The notes beneath the pieces are model-generated. The model saw only the letters and a list, made by a program, of their open reading frames with translations, had not been told where the DNA came from and searched no databases. DNA of 64,000 nucleotides, from NCBI GenBank assembly GCA_964487545.1, contig CAZARI010000002.1:1-64000 (forward strand). The letters are read 5' to 3'. The translations under genes and the position numbers were made by a program. Positions 7,440 through 16,370 of this stretch are shown one piece after another. This DNA is from SKUL01 sp964487545. Its GTDB lineage: Bacteria; Bacteroidota; Bacteroidia; Flavobacteriales_D; SKUL01. The stretch's first letter is position 1. Every line of letters begins with the position of its first letter.

Positions 7440-9188
7440 CTACGGCCTTTCGATTTTCAAGTTGAGTTCACGAAGTTGATCCTCATCAATTACGGCCGGA
7501 GCATCGATCATCACATCGCGGCCGGAATTGTTCTTCGGAAAGGCGATATAATCGCGGATCGATTCGGTACCGCCAAACAGAGCGCACAACCGGTCAAACC
7601 CAAATGCGATTCCGCCGTGGGGCGGTGCACCATAGGTAAAGGCCTGCATCAAAAACCCAAATTGCGCTTGGGCTTCTTGGGGTGTGAAACCCAGCTTCTC
7701 AAACATTTTTGATTGCAGTTGCTGATCGTGTATCCGGATGGACCCCCCTCCCAGCTCCACACCGTTCACCACCAAATCGTAAGCGTTGGCGCGAACTTTT
7801 GAAGGATCGCTGTCAAGCAAACTCAGATCTTCGTGTTTGGGAGAAGTAAACGGGTGGTGCATGGCGTGGTAACGCTGTGATTCTTCATCCCACTCCAACA
7901 GTGGAAAATCAAGAACCCAAAGTGGTTTGTAATCATCCGGCTTGCGCAGCTTCAACTCCGAACCCAAGTGCAGACGCAGCTCTCCGAGTTGCCTTCGGGT
8001 TGCCGATAAGTTGCCCGAAAGTGCAAGAATCAAGTCTCCAGGTTTTGCCCCACAATGATCTGCCCAGCTTTTTAGCGCTTCATGATCAAAAAACTTGTCG
8101 ACCGATGACTTGAATGTACCATCTGCATTACACTTGCAATACACCAGTCCTTTGGCGCCAATTTGAGGTCGCTTCACCCAGTCGGTCAATGCGTCGAGCT
8201 GTTTGCGCGAGTATTCCGCACAATCCGGAGCCACAATGGCCAACACACTTTCGGACTGGTCAAATACATTAAAGCCTTTGTTCTTCGCTACTGAAGCCAG
8301 ATCTTGAAACGTCATTCCAAAACGGATATCAGGTTTATCCGAACCGTATTTGGCCATCGCATCCGCGTAGGTCATCCGTGGGAAATTTCCCATTTCAACC
8401 TTTTTTACCGTGCGAAAAAGGTGCTGAATCAGCGACTCAAATTGTTGGATTACTTCTTCTTGGTTTACAAAAGCCATTTCGCAGTCAATCTGGGTGAATT
8501 CTGGTTGCCGGTCGGCCCTCAAATCCTCGTCGCGAAAGCATTTTACAATCTGGTAATACTTATCATAGCCCGACACCATGAGCAATTGCTTAAAGGTTTG
8601 AGGCGACTGCGGCAAAGCGTAAAACTGACCGCTGTTCATTCGGCTGGGGACCACAAAATCGCGCGCACCTTCGGGAGTGGACTTAATCAAATACGGGGTT
8701 TCTATTTCCAGAAATCCGGCCTGATCCATAAACTTCCGCGTTTCTATCGACAGCCGGTGCCGAAGCATCAGGTTTTGCTTTAGTGGCTCGCGACGCAAAT
8801 CCAGATAGCGGTATTTCATGCGCAAATCTTCGCCACCGTCGGTTTCGTTTTCGATGGTAAAGGGCGGGGTATTACTGGCATTTAGCACTTGCAGTGCGGT
8901 GATACGAACCTCCACATCTCCGGTCGCCATTTTCGCATTTTTGCTTGATCGCTCTATGACGTTGCCGGTAACCTGCACTACATATTCCCGTCCGAGCTTA
9001 CGGGCAAGCTGGCACAACTCGGCATTCTCTTCCATGTTAAACACCAGTTGAGTGATACCGTAGCGATCGCGCAAATCGATAAAAGTCATTCCGCCCAAAT
9101 CGCGCGAGCGTTGAACCCAACCTGACAGTGTAACTGTTTTCTCCTGATCTGAAAGGCGGAGTTCTCCGCAATGATGTGTTCTGTACAT
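7440..9188 (-). CDS. aspS: Aspartyl-tRNA synthetase
   Basis: This class II synthetase charges tRNA-Asp. The 582-residue protein begins with the OB-fold anticodon-binding domain (GWVQRSRDLGGMTFIDLRD). It then has class II motif 2 (FRDEDLRADRQPEFTQID), the bacterial GAD insertion in the middle, and motif 3 (GIAFGFDRLCALFGG) near the end. The length is normal for bacterial AspRS. If the organism lacks Asn synthetase it could be non-discriminating, but the window does not show this. The gene is divergent from tadA. Confidence 0.97.
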   Translation of the reverse strand: MYRTHHCGELRLSDQEKTVTLSGWVQRSRDLGGMTFIDLRDRYGITQLVFNMEENAELCQLARKLGREYVVQVTGNVIERSSKNAKMATGDVEVRITALQVLNASNTPPFTIENETDGGEDLRMKYRYLDLRREPLKQNLMLRHRLSIETRKFMDQAGFLEIETPYLIKSTPEGARDFVVPSRMNSGQFYALPQSPQTFKQLLMVSGYDKYYQIVKCFRDEDLRADRQPEFTQIDCEMAFVNQEEVIQQFESLIQHLFRTVKKVEMGNFPRMTYADAMAKYGSDKPDIRFGMTFQDLASVAKNKGFNVFDQSESVLAIVAPDCAEYSRKQLDALTDWVKRPQIGAKGLVYCKCNADGTFKSSVDKFFDHEALKSWADHCGAKPGDLILALSGNLSATRRQLGELRLHLGSELKLRKPDDYKPLWVLDFPLLEWDEESQRYHAMHHPFTSPKHEDLSLLDSDPSKVRANAYDLVVNGVELGGGSIRIHDQQLQSKMFEKLGFTPQEAQAQFGFLMQAFTYGAPPHGGIAFGFDRLCALFGGTESIRDYIAFPKNNSGRDVMIDAPAVIDEDQLRELNLKIERP

Positions 9189-9224
9189 TAGGATTTGCTT
9201 GAGCCGTTAAGCCCGCGAAATTAG

Positions 9225-9232
9225 TAATTTTG
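9225..9232 (+). promoter_or_regulatory. Candidate promoter of tadA
   Basis: TAATTTTG fits TAnnTTTG, with a TTG at 9199-9201 giving a 23-bp spacer, within the range known for Flavobacteriia promoters. It is 21 bp from the tadA start, so any leader would be very short. Confidence 0.45.
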
Positions 9233-9252
9233 CCTTTCTCAACCCGCTCCGA

Positions 9253-9702
9253 ATGCTGTCAGTACAATCCGACGAACATTTTATGAAACTGGCTCTGGCC
9301 GAAGCCAAAAAAGCTTTTGCGCTGGACGAAATTCCCGTGGGCGCAGTGGTGGTTTGCAACGGCACGATAGTAGCTCGTGGACATAACCTCACCGAGCGAC
9401 TGAACGATTTTACAGCCCATGCCGAAATGCAGGCCTTTACCGCGGCATCCGAAAACCTTGGCAACAAATACCTCAACGAGTGCACGCTGTATGTTACCCT
9501 CGAGCCTTGTGTAATGTGCGCAGGCGCTGCGTTCTGGACTCAATTGGGTAGAATAGTTTATGGCGCGACCGATGAAAAGCGCGGGTACTCTACTGTGAGT
9601 CCCAATATAATCCACCCAAAAACCAAAATTGAGAGCGGGGTGATGGCCGCAGAATGCGCTGCGCTGGTACGGGAATTCTTTTCACGCAAGCGCAACAGGT
9701 AA
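9253..9702 (+). CDS. tadA: tRNA-specific adenosine deaminase
   Basis: The enzyme converts the wobble adenosine of tRNA-Arg(ACG) to inosine. The 149-residue protein has the zinc cytidine-deaminase-fold motif: His56-Ala-Glu58, then Pro85-Cys86-x-x-Cys89. The size is normal for TadA. The neighbouring aspS on the other strand also serves translation. A general nucleoside deaminase is less likely given the TadA-like LEPCVMCAGA segment. Confidence 0.93.
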   Translation: MLSVQSDEHFMKLALAEAKKAFALDEIPVGAVVVCNGTIVARGHNLTERLNDFTAHAEMQAFTAASENLGNKYLNECTLYVTLEPCVMCAGAAFWTQLGRIVYGATDEKRGYSTVSPNIIHPKTKIESGVMAAECAALVREFFSRKRNR

Positions 9703-9749
9703 TCGAAGTGCGGCCTGTTCTGCTCCGTGGCTGTTCACCATAAATTCGG

Positions 9750-9757
9750 TACCTTTG
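9750..9757 (+). promoter_or_regulatory. Candidate -7 element for the bacilliredoxin gene
   Basis: TACCTTTG matches TAnnTTTG and lies 26 bp before the ATG at 9783. Confidence 0.5.
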
Positions 9758-9782
9758 TATTGAATTTTTAAATCCAAAAAAT

Positions 9783-10199
9783 ATGTATCCACCCGATTTA
9801 GTTGCCCCAATGAAAGCCGACCTGACAGATGCTGGTTTTGAGGAGCTCACCACTGCGGAGGAAGTAGATAAAGCGATCAACGAAACTCCCGGCACTGCGC
9901 TGATAGTGGTTAATTCTGTTTGCGGTTGTGCCGCAGGAAATGCGCGTCCGGGCGTTAAAATGTCGTTAACATCAGGAAACCTCCGACCCAGTCATTTATA
10001 CACGGTGTTTGCAGGTGTTGACGCGGTTGCTACCGAACAGGCAAGGCAGTATATGTTGCCCTACCCGCCTTCATCGCCATCAATCGCGTTGTTTAAAGAC
10101 GGCAAATTGGTGCACTTTATTGAGCGCCACCACATCGAAGGACGAAGCCCTGAAATGATTGCAGAAAACCTTCGCGCCGCATACGAAGCCTATTGCTAA
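9783..10199 (+). CDS. BrxA/BrxB family bacilliredoxin
   Basis: The 138-residue protein belongs to the YphP/YqiW (BrxA/BrxB) family of thioredoxin-like proteins. It carries the Cys47-Gly-Cys49 motif within NSVCGCAAGNARPG. In Firmicutes these proteins remove bacillithiol from mixed disulfides; the same role is likely in Bacteroidota, several of which make bacillithiol, but no bacillithiol synthesis gene is in view. It is a single-gene unit with its own promoter candidate and a strong terminator at 10225. Confidence 0.9.
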   Translation: MYPPDLVAPMKADLTDAGFEELTTAEEVDKAINETPGTALIVVNSVCGCAAGNARPGVKMSLTSGNLRPSHLYTVFAGVDAVATEQARQYMLPYPPSSPSIALFKDGKLVHFIERHHIEGRSPEMIAENLRAAYEAYC

Positions 10200-10224
10200 C
10201 GCGCCATTAGAACTAAAACCAAAA

Positions 10225-10256
10225 ACCCGCTTGCACATCTTGCAGCGGGTTTTTTT
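10225..10256. terminator. Bidirectional intrinsic terminator
   Basis: ACCCGCTTGCA and TGCAGCGGGT form a GC-rich stem with one bulged T, followed by seven T on the + strand. The stem is preceded by a run of A, so it can also serve the opposing desaturase gene. Confidence 0.88.
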
Positions 10257-10298
10257 GTTGGGTTATATAATTTCTAGCGTCTACCTTGAACCGTGCGG

Positions 10299-11330
10299 CT
10301 AACGGGTATTTCCGTTATCTACATTCACATACTGTTTGTAAAATTGCTTTTTGGAATCCCGATAGGAAGCCACCATTCCCAGCTTGTGAAGCACATAAAT
10401 ATACACCCAGGCCATGTCAAGCTGATAGGGTAAAAAACCTGCCCGTGCACTTCCTGGAAAAAGGTGGTGGTTGTTGTGCCACTCGCCCGACATATAACCG
10501 GGACGCCATTGATTAACAGAAAGATTGCTGCGATCGTAGTCAATACCATCTACATGTTTTTCTTCACCACTTCCGTGGCCCGAATAATTAAACACCCGAA
10601 CACCGACCACCCACAACATGGCAGCGCTGAATAAGCCAGTGGCCAAACCAGGGCCTCCGATAAGAAAGAACACGGTGAACCAAAAACTCCAGTTGGCCAG
10701 CCACAGTGCAATTACATAGTATGGATTGGCAATTGATCCCCACTCTTTATATTGCGCATAAGAGTTGACAACCACCCCGGTATGACTGATCATACTGGCG
10801 GCTTTTTTATAATATTCTTCACTCAAATCTTTCGAAATTCCCTGATGATTGGTGTCTGCAAAAAAACAGTACATCAACCCCAAACGCGCATTGTACGGAT
10901 CATGAGCTTCGTCAGATTTCGCATGATGCACCATGTGAGATACCGTATACATTTCTTCAGGAATCATCTTCACGACCAAATTCTGAGTAATAAATTTCCA
11001 GATCGGATGGCTGAATTTATATGATTTGTGGGTGGCGTATCGGTGGTACCATATTGTGCCATGGGTGCTCATCACAACCATCCCGTAAATTATCATTGCC
11101 AACACCAGCCACCATGTCACGTATTGCGTTAAAAAGATTACAAATAGTGGAATGATGCAAAAAACCCAAAACCATCCGATTCCGGAGATCCAGTTCTTTT
11201 TGGATTTAAAAATGTTGATCCGCGATAAAAACTCAGAGAGAATTTGTTTGGAAGTAGGCTTTACTGCGTTGCCATCGCTATCCTTCCACCCATATGCAGG
11301 GGCTTGTAATACTCTTTCAATAAACGTCAT
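10299..11330 (-). CDS. Acyl-CoA/acyl-lipid fatty acid desaturase
   Basis: This 343-residue membrane di-iron desaturase introduces a double bond into fatty acyl chains. The three histidine boxes are present: HRYATH (96-101), HMVHH (132-136) and HNNHH near the C-terminus, where WHNNHHLFPGSARAGF is typical of delta-9-type desaturases. Membrane segments are seen at about 50-70 and 72-92 and again in the middle. It is monocistronic on the minus strand, sharing a terminator with the bacilliredoxin gene. Position specificity (delta-9) is inferred from the family. Confidence 0.87.
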   Translation of the reverse strand: MTFIERVLQAPAYGWKDSDGNAVKPTSKQILSEFLSRINIFKSKKNWISGIGWFWVFCIIPLFVIFLTQYVTWWLVLAMIIYGMVVMSTHGTIWYHRYATHKSYKFSHPIWKFITQNLVVKMIPEEMYTVSHMVHHAKSDEAHDPYNARLGLMYCFFADTNHQGISKDLSEEYYKKAASMISHTGVVVNSYAQYKEWGSIANPYYVIALWLANWSFWFTVFFLIGGPGLATGLFSAAMLWVVGVRVFNYSGHGSGEEKHVDGIDYDRSNLSVNQWRPGYMSGEWHNNHHLFPGSARAGFLPYQLDMAWVYIYVLHKLGMVASYRDSKKQFYKQYVNVDNGNTR

Positions 11331-11585
11331 CTTGTTTTAGATTTCCAATTTCACACTAACCATCGGTTCCATCTCTAAAACAGACAATTCTAATCCTCTA
11401 AAGGTATGCATTTACTTTGGACACTTGTTCTATTCGCTTTTTAACGCAGCGCCCGATCAACGGCAAAGTGCTGGAAATCAAGGCTGCATTCGCAAATATC
11501 TATCAATAGCTTTGTACGCCGCTACTTCATCAAAGGTCGCACCCTAAAAGAGACCGTTTTACGACTCAATTTAAGAGTCCAATAA

Positions 11586-12347
11586 TCATGTGTTGGTGGC
11601 GAAGGCTGATATCAATTTAACCACTTCTGTTGGTTTTTCAGCGTGCAGCCAATGTCCGGCTTCCAATGACTCGAAGCGCGCACTTGGAAAAACCTCATTA
11701 AGTTTGGAAATATCCTCACTCCGGATATAATTAGAACGTGTTCCGTAAATAAACAACGTCTCAATATTTGACTGTTCCTCAGGCAGTCCAGCAACTATTT
11801 CCGGCATTTCCTTTTCCAGCACCGGCAGATTGAACCGCCAGTTGTAACTGCCCTCTTTTTTTCTATTCAGGTTCTTGAGCAGGAACAACCGAACACCTGC
11901 TTCAGGAATTTGCTTTTTCAAGTAATCTTCGGCTTCCGTGCGGGAAGTCAACTCATTCACCGGAACAGATTTTAACGCTTCAACAATGGAGTCATGATGA
12001 ATAGGATATTGTTTCATTCCCATATCAACAACAACAATTCCCCCCGCCAAATCTGGATACTTCTGTGCAAAACGCATGACAGTTTTGCCCCCCATGGAAT
12101 GACCCACCAAAACCGGATTGCTGATAGCGTTTTCCTCGATCAAAGTTTTGAGATCTTCGGCCATTAAATCATAGCTGTGTCGGTCGCTGTGCGGGGAGTG
12201 TCCGTGGTTGCGCTGATCAACAAGCCACACCTCATGATCGTTTGACAAATCATTGGCAATTCGCTGCCAGTTGTCGAGCATTCCAAACAAACCATGCAGG
12301 ATGATTACTGGCCGTCCATTACCGCTTTTTTTAAAGTTGAGCTTCAT
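11586..12347 (-). CDS. Alpha/beta-fold hydrolase, YbfF-like esterase
   Basis: The 253-residue protein has the alpha/beta hydrolase layout: oxyanion HGLFG near residue 19, nucleophile elbow GHSMGG (Ser near 98) and a C-terminal His in AGHWLHAEKP. The closest described family is YbfF, esterases acting on short acyl-CoA or acyl esters. The start codon overlaps the pdxJ stop by four bases (ATGA), so the two are translationally coupled. The natural substrate is unknown. Confidence 0.82.
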   Translation of the reverse strand: MKLNFKKSGNGRPVIILHGLFGMLDNWQRIANDLSNDHEVWLVDQRNHGHSPHSDRHSYDLMAEDLKTLIEENAISNPVLVGHSMGGKTVMRFAQKYPDLAGGIVVVDMGMKQYPIHHDSIVEALKSVPVNELTSRTEAEDYLKKQIPEAGVRLFLLKNLNRKKEGSYNWRFNLPVLEKEMPEIVAGLPEEQSNIETLFIYGTRSNYIRSEDISKLNEVFPSARFESLEAGHWLHAEKPTEVVKLISAFATNT

Positions 12348-13060
12348 ATTTCCAATCGTTTCTGATACAATCGGACGGTATTTTCCAATCCGAGATAAAT
12401 GGCATCGCAGATAAGCGCATGTCCTATTGAAACCTCCAACAGGTCGGGAATGTTCGCAGCGAAAAAAGCCAAATTGCTCAAGTCGAGATCGTGCCCTGCA
12501 TTGATTCCAATTCCAACCTGCTGCGCGCTTTCAGCAGCAAGGATATAAGGTGAAATTGCTGCTTCGCGGTTGGCGTGGTATCCCAAAGCATAAGCTTCGG
12601 TGTAGAGCTCTATTCTGTTCACTCCAGTTTCGGCAGCCCCTTCCACCATGTCCACCACTGGGTCCACAAAAATCGACGAGCGAATTCCGGCTTCGTGCAG
12701 TTTGCCAATTACATCCTGCAAAAAGCCCCGGTGTTTAATGGTGTTCCAGCCAGCATTGGAGGTCAGCACATCCGGCGGATCGGGTACCAACGTCACCTGA
12801 TGCGGTTGCGTTTGGATTACCAGATCCATAAAACTTTCTGAGGGATAGCCCTCCACATTAAACTCGGTAGTAACAACCCCTTTGAGTGCCGATACATCGC
12901 TATAGCGAATATGTCTTTCATCGGGTCGCGGATGCACAGTAATACCGTCGGCGCCAAAACGCTCACAGTCCAGAGCCACCGCAACAACATCGGGGTTGTT
13001 GCCACCGCGTGAGTTTCGCAGTGTGGCGATTTTATTGACATTAACACTAAGCCGGATCAT
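12344..13060 (-). CDS. pdxJ: Pyridoxine 5'-phosphate synthase
   Basis: PdxJ condenses 3-amino-2-oxopropyl phosphate with deoxyxylulose 5-phosphate in the DXP-dependent vitamin B6 pathway. The 238-residue protein shows the hallmarks: LSVNVNKIATLRNSRGG at the N-terminus, GITVHPRPDERHI in the phosphate site and the GINAGHDLDLSNL segment near 190. The length is normal. It is the first gene of a pair with the esterase and is divergent from the CBS-nadK run. Confidence 0.97.
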   Translation of the reverse strand: MIRLSVNVNKIATLRNSRGGNNPDVVAVALDCERFGADGITVHPRPDERHIRYSDVSALKGVVTTEFNVEGYPSESFMDLVIQTQPHQVTLVPDPPDVLTSNAGWNTIKHRGFLQDVIGKLHEAGIRSSIFVDPVVDMVEGAAETGVNRIELYTEAYALGYHANREAAISPYILAAESAQQVGIGINAGHDLDLSNLAFFAANIPDLLEVSIGHALICDAIYLGLENTVRLYQKRLEI

Positions 13061-13089
13061 GAAAAAACCTTTAATTTGGTAAACCTTTG

Positions 13090-13097
13090 CAAAATTA
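13090..13097 (-). promoter_or_regulatory. Candidate -7 element for pdxJ
   Basis: The minus strand reads TAATTTTG (TAnnTTTG), about 30 bp before pdxJ. It directly abuts a + strand TAAACCTTTG (13080-13089) that could serve the CBS protein gene, so the two divergent promoters may overlap. Confidence 0.4.
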
Positions 13098-13113
13098 AGA
13101 TTACTCGCCGTTG

Positions 13114-13776
13114 ATGACCGCGCACGACATAAAAACAGATGAAATCCCCTATCTGCTGCCCCAAGACAGCGTTTTAAAGGCGCTTCAGATCATGGAAGAA
13201 TACCGGATTACACATGTTCCGGTAGTCAGAAACTCCAAGTTTATCGGAATGATTACCGAAGACGACGCGCTTTCGGTAGAAAATCTTGAGTCTGAGTTGC
13301 GATTTCACGCCGCAGGATTTCTAAAGGTTTTTGTGTTGCAGGATCAGCACGTATTCGATATCATCAAAATGATGTCGGAGTTTAAGCTGACCAATGCCGC
13401 GGTAACCGATATTCACCACAATTACCTGGGGGGCATCACAGCCGAACAACTGGTGCATCACGTGGCCCAATTTTCATCAGTAACCGACCAAGGCAGCATC
13501 ATTGTGCTGAATCTCAATGTAAATGACTACAGTCTGAGCGAAATTGCAAGAATTGTTGAAAGCAATGACGCCAAAATTATCAGTAGCTTTATTACCAGCC
13601 ACAGCGATTCCATGCAAATGGAGGTAACGCTTAAAATTAACCGTACCGACCTGAGCGGAATTATCCAAACTTTTAACCGGTATGACTACACTGTGAGTGC
13701 CTCCTATCATGAAAGCTCTTTTGATGAAATGATTCAAGACCGCTATGAGGAGCTGATGAAATACCTGAATATGTAG
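13114..13776 (+). CDS. CBS-pair protein with C-terminal ACT-like domain
   Basis: About 220 residues. Two CBS domains occupy roughly residues 1-125 (ITHVPVVRNSKFIGMITEDD in the first, LTNAAVTDIHHNYLGGITAE in the second). The segment from 128 to 210 has the beta-alpha-beta spacing of an ACT-like regulatory domain. CBS pairs usually bind adenine nucleotides. The gene lies 4 bp before nadK, whose product uses ATP and NAD, so a role in sensing nucleotide state is plausible but inferred. I use the ATG at 13114 rather than the TTG just before it. Confidence 0.8.
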   Translation: MTAHDIKTDEIPYLLPQDSVLKALQIMEEYRITHVPVVRNSKFIGMITEDDALSVENLESELRFHAAGFLKVFVLQDQHVFDIIKMMSEFKLTNAAVTDIHHNYLGGITAEQLVHHVAQFSSVTDQGSIIVLNLNVNDYSLSEIARIVESNDAKIISSFITSHSDSMQMEVTLKINRTDLSGIIQTFNRYDYTVSASYHESSFDEMIQDRYEELMKYLNM

Positions 13777-13780
13777 CTCT

Positions 13781-14653
13781 ATGAGGATTGCTATTTTCGG
13801 TCAGTCTTTCAATGAATCCTTTAAGAAGCCCATTGAACGCTTCCTGACCGCCTTGGCAGAACGCCAACACGAACTGATTGTTTATCATAAACTCGATGGT
13901 TTTCTAAGAGAGAATCTACAATTTGAATGCAGCGGTGTATTTTCAGAACACCACGAGCTGAATAATGTAGAGCTGATGATTGCCATTGGTGGTGACGGCA
14001 CCATGCTGAACACACTGCTCTATGTCCGCGATTCAGGTATACCGGTGCTCGGTCTCAATACCGGACGGCTGGGGTTTTTATCCACCGTCAACACCGATGA
14101 GATCGACGAAATTATTGCCGCCATTGATAGTGCAGATTATGATATTGAGCCGCGCACCATACTGGTTTTAGAAAGTGATGCCGGCATGTTTTTACCGGTA
14201 AACTACGCATTGAACGAGGTCGCAGTTCACAAAAATGACATGTCGTCGATGATCATTATCAATGCGTATCTCGACGATGTTTTTCTGAATGCCTACTGGG
14301 CCGACGGATTGATTATCAGTACTGCAACCGGATCTACCGCCTATTCGATGAGCTGCGGTGGCCCCATTGTGATGCCCGGCACCGAAACACTGGTTATTTC
14401 GCCGATTGCTCCGCACAACCTCAATATCCGTCCGTTGATTGTTCCTGACACGGCCACCATCCGGCTGGAAGTAGAGGGGCGCGAACAGCAACACTTGGTT
14501 TCACTTGACTCGCGGTTCAAAACCGTTAAAAATTCCCAAACGCTCACCATTTCAAAAGCGCCATTCAAGATGAATCTGCTCAGAATCCGCAATCAACACT
14601 TCATCCAAACCATCCGGCAAAAATTAATGTGGGGGCTCGATCGCAGAAACTAA
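13781..14653 (+). CDS. nadK: NAD kinase
   Basis: The enzyme phosphorylates NAD to NADP. The 290-residue protein has the signature GGDGTML (Gly70-Gly71-Asp72-Gly73-Thr74), the LGLNTGRLGFL segment after it, and the second conserved motif DGLIISTATGSTAYSMSCGGPI. The length is normal. It follows the CBS protein with 4 bp between them. Confidence 0.96.
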   Translation: MRIAIFGQSFNESFKKPIERFLTALAERQHELIVYHKLDGFLRENLQFECSGVFSEHHELNNVELMIAIGGDGTMLNTLLYVRDSGIPVLGLNTGRLGFLSTVNTDEIDEIIAAIDSADYDIEPRTILVLESDAGMFLPVNYALNEVAVHKNDMSSMIIINAYLDDVFLNAYWADGLIISTATGSTAYSMSCGGPIVMPGTETLVISPIAPHNLNIRPLIVPDTATIRLEVEGREQQHLVSLDSRFKTVKNSQTLTISKAPFKMNLLRIRNQHFIQTIRQKLMWGLDRRN

Positions 14654-14680
14654 GTGCTAATTGTGCCCACTGAAATGTTT

Positions 14681-14688
14681 TACCTTTG
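14681..14688 (+). promoter_or_regulatory. Candidate promoter upstream of the porG-like gene
   Basis: TACCTTTG fits the -7 consensus, and TTG at 14661-14663 gives a 17-bp spacer, within the Flavobacterium range of 17-23. It would give the porG-uppS-bamA part of the cluster its own start. Confidence 0.5.
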
Positions 14689-14737
14689 CTGATTAACAAA
14701 CAATAATTCACCCTTTTCTGCATTACTAAAGCTGTTT

Positions 14738-15562
14738 ATGCAAAGGATTATATTCATCTGTTTGGTTTTGGCACTACCCCTAACGGCCGCAGCCCAATAC
14801 AGCGAGGTTGGTTTTCACGCGGGTTCTAGTTATTACATTGGTGATCTCAATCCGTACAAACACTTTACGCATCGGCCGCAATTCGGAGCTGGTGTCTATT
14901 GGCGAGTGAACGCTACCGACCGTCACGCGGTACGATTCAACTTTTTGTACACCCACGTAGAAGGAAGCGATGCAGAAGCAAAAAGCGAGTGGCGCATCAA
15001 TCGCAACTTACAATTCAGAAGCGAAATTGTGGAAGTGGGTGCTATCTGGGAAATAAATTTTCTGAGTTATGAAGTGGGCGACCCCACCCGTCCTTTTACG
15101 CCTTATGTTTTTGGTGGAATTGCCTATTTCCGCATGAAGCCTATGGCCGACTATAATGGAACTATGGTGGAATTGCATCCACTGGGCACCGAGGGCCAAC
15201 TTGAAGGAGGATCTGACAATGGCTACAGTTTGGGTCAAATTGCAATCCCATTTGGGATGGGATTAAAGTTTAATATTTCCGGAAGGGTTTCGATGGGCAT
15301 TGAATACGGTTTCAGAAAACTTTTTACCGACTATCTCGACGACGTCAGCACCACTTATACCGACCCAAAATTACTCGGCAGCAGCAGCGGTCCGGCAGCA
15401 ATTGAAATGGCAGATCGCTCGTTGACTCCGGGTCGTGAAGACGGTACAAACACCGGGTTATCACGTGGAAATCCCGACACCAACGACTGGTATGCCTATT
15501 CAAACATTAGTTTATCCATCCGCCTGGGACCAACCCGCATCAAATGTCCGGCACCATTGTAA
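14738..15562 (+). CDS. DUF6089 / PorG-like outer-membrane protein
   Basis: The 274-residue protein has a signal peptide (IFICLVLALPLTAAAQ) and a predicted beta-barrel rich in alternating aromatic residues. YSEVGFHAGSSYYIGDLNP at the mature start is characteristic of DUF6089, the family that includes PorG, a T9SS component in Porphyromonas. Its place immediately before uppS and bamA is the usual Bacteroidota order. Whether it works in type IX secretion here is inferred; a T9SS cargo protein (41699-45651) shows the organism has such a system. Confidence 0.82.
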   Translation: MQRIIFICLVLALPLTAAAQYSEVGFHAGSSYYIGDLNPYKHFTHRPQFGAGVYWRVNATDRHAVRFNFLYTHVEGSDAEAKSEWRINRNLQFRSEIVEVGAIWEINFLSYEVGDPTRPFTPYVFGGIAYFRMKPMADYNGTMVELHPLGTEGQLEGGSDNGYSLGQIAIPFGMGLKFNISGRVSMGIEYGFRKLFTDYLDDVSTTYTDPKLLGSSSGPAAIEMADRSLTPGREDGTNTGLSRGNPDTNDWYAYSNISLSIRLGPTRIKCPAPL

Positions 15563-15617
15563 TAAATACTTTTCGTTGTCATAAGGAATGTAGACCTTTG
15601 CCCTCTTGTAAAATCAA

Positions 15618-16370
15618 ATGAGCGTTAAATCTCAAATCGACTTAAAGCGAATACCCCAGCACGTTGCCATCATTATGGACGGTAATGGGCGTTGGGCTAA
15701 AAGCCACGGTGAAGCCCGTGTGGTGGGCCATGTCAGCGGTGTTGAAGCCATACGGGAGGCGCTCGAAGCGGCTATTGAATCGGGGGTAAAATACCTGACC
15801 ATTTACGCCTTTTCTACCGAAAACTGGAATCGCCCAAAAAACGAAGTCGACGCACTGATGGATTTATTAGTAAACACGCTAATTAAGGAAGTTGATAAAC
15901 TACACCAAAACGGCGTTAAACTGAATGCCATTGGAGACCTCGAAAACTTACCCGGTCAGTGCCATAATGCCTTAAAAGAGGGGATTGCCAAAACGGCCTC
16001 TAACGACCGGATTACCCTGACGGTAGCACTCAACTACAGCGCCCGGTGGGAAATTGCCTCAGCCGCAAAAAGAATTGCCGAAGCGGTTAAACAAGGCAAA
16101 CTTCAATCCGATGAGGTGACTGCTGCGGAGTTCGAGAAACACCTCGAAACTTACCCGATTCCACCGCCCGAATTGCTTATCCGCACTAGTGGAGAGCTAC
16201 GCGTGAGCAACTTTCTGCTTTGGCAAATCGCCTACACGGAATTATATTTCACCGAAACCCTTTGGCCCGACTTTAACAAGGAGTCTTTTTTTGAGGCCAT
16301 CGTTGATTATCAGCATCGCGAACGCAGATTTGGCATGATTAGCGAACAAATTGGAGCGACAAAAGAATGA
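15618..16370 (+). CDS. uppS: Isoprenyl transferase (undecaprenyl diphosphate synthase)
   Basis: This cis-prenyltransferase makes the C55 lipid carrier for peptidoglycan and surface polysaccharides. The 250-residue protein carries IIMDGNGRWAK with catalytic Asp21, the YAFSTENWNRP motif and the C-terminal IRTSGELRVSNFLLWQIAYTE motif. Its stop overlaps the bamA start (ATGA), so the two are translationally coupled. Confidence 0.97.
   Translation: MSVKSQIDLKRIPQHVAIIMDGNGRWAKSHGEARVVGHVSGVEAIREALEAAIESGVKYLTIYAFSTENWNRPKNEVDALMDLLVNTLIKEVDKLHQNGVKLNAIGDLENLPGQCHNALKEGIAKTASNDRITLTVALNYSARWEIASAAKRIAEAVKQGKLQSDEVTAAEFEKHLETYPIPPPELLIRTSGELRVSNFLLWQIAYTELYFTETLWPDFNKESFFEAIVDYQHRERRFGMISEQIGATKE

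Noticed and set aside
11331..11585. A + strand TAGCTTTG (11507-11514) as a promoter
   Set aside because: No gene follows on the + strand before the 3' end of the opposing esterase gene; probably chance.
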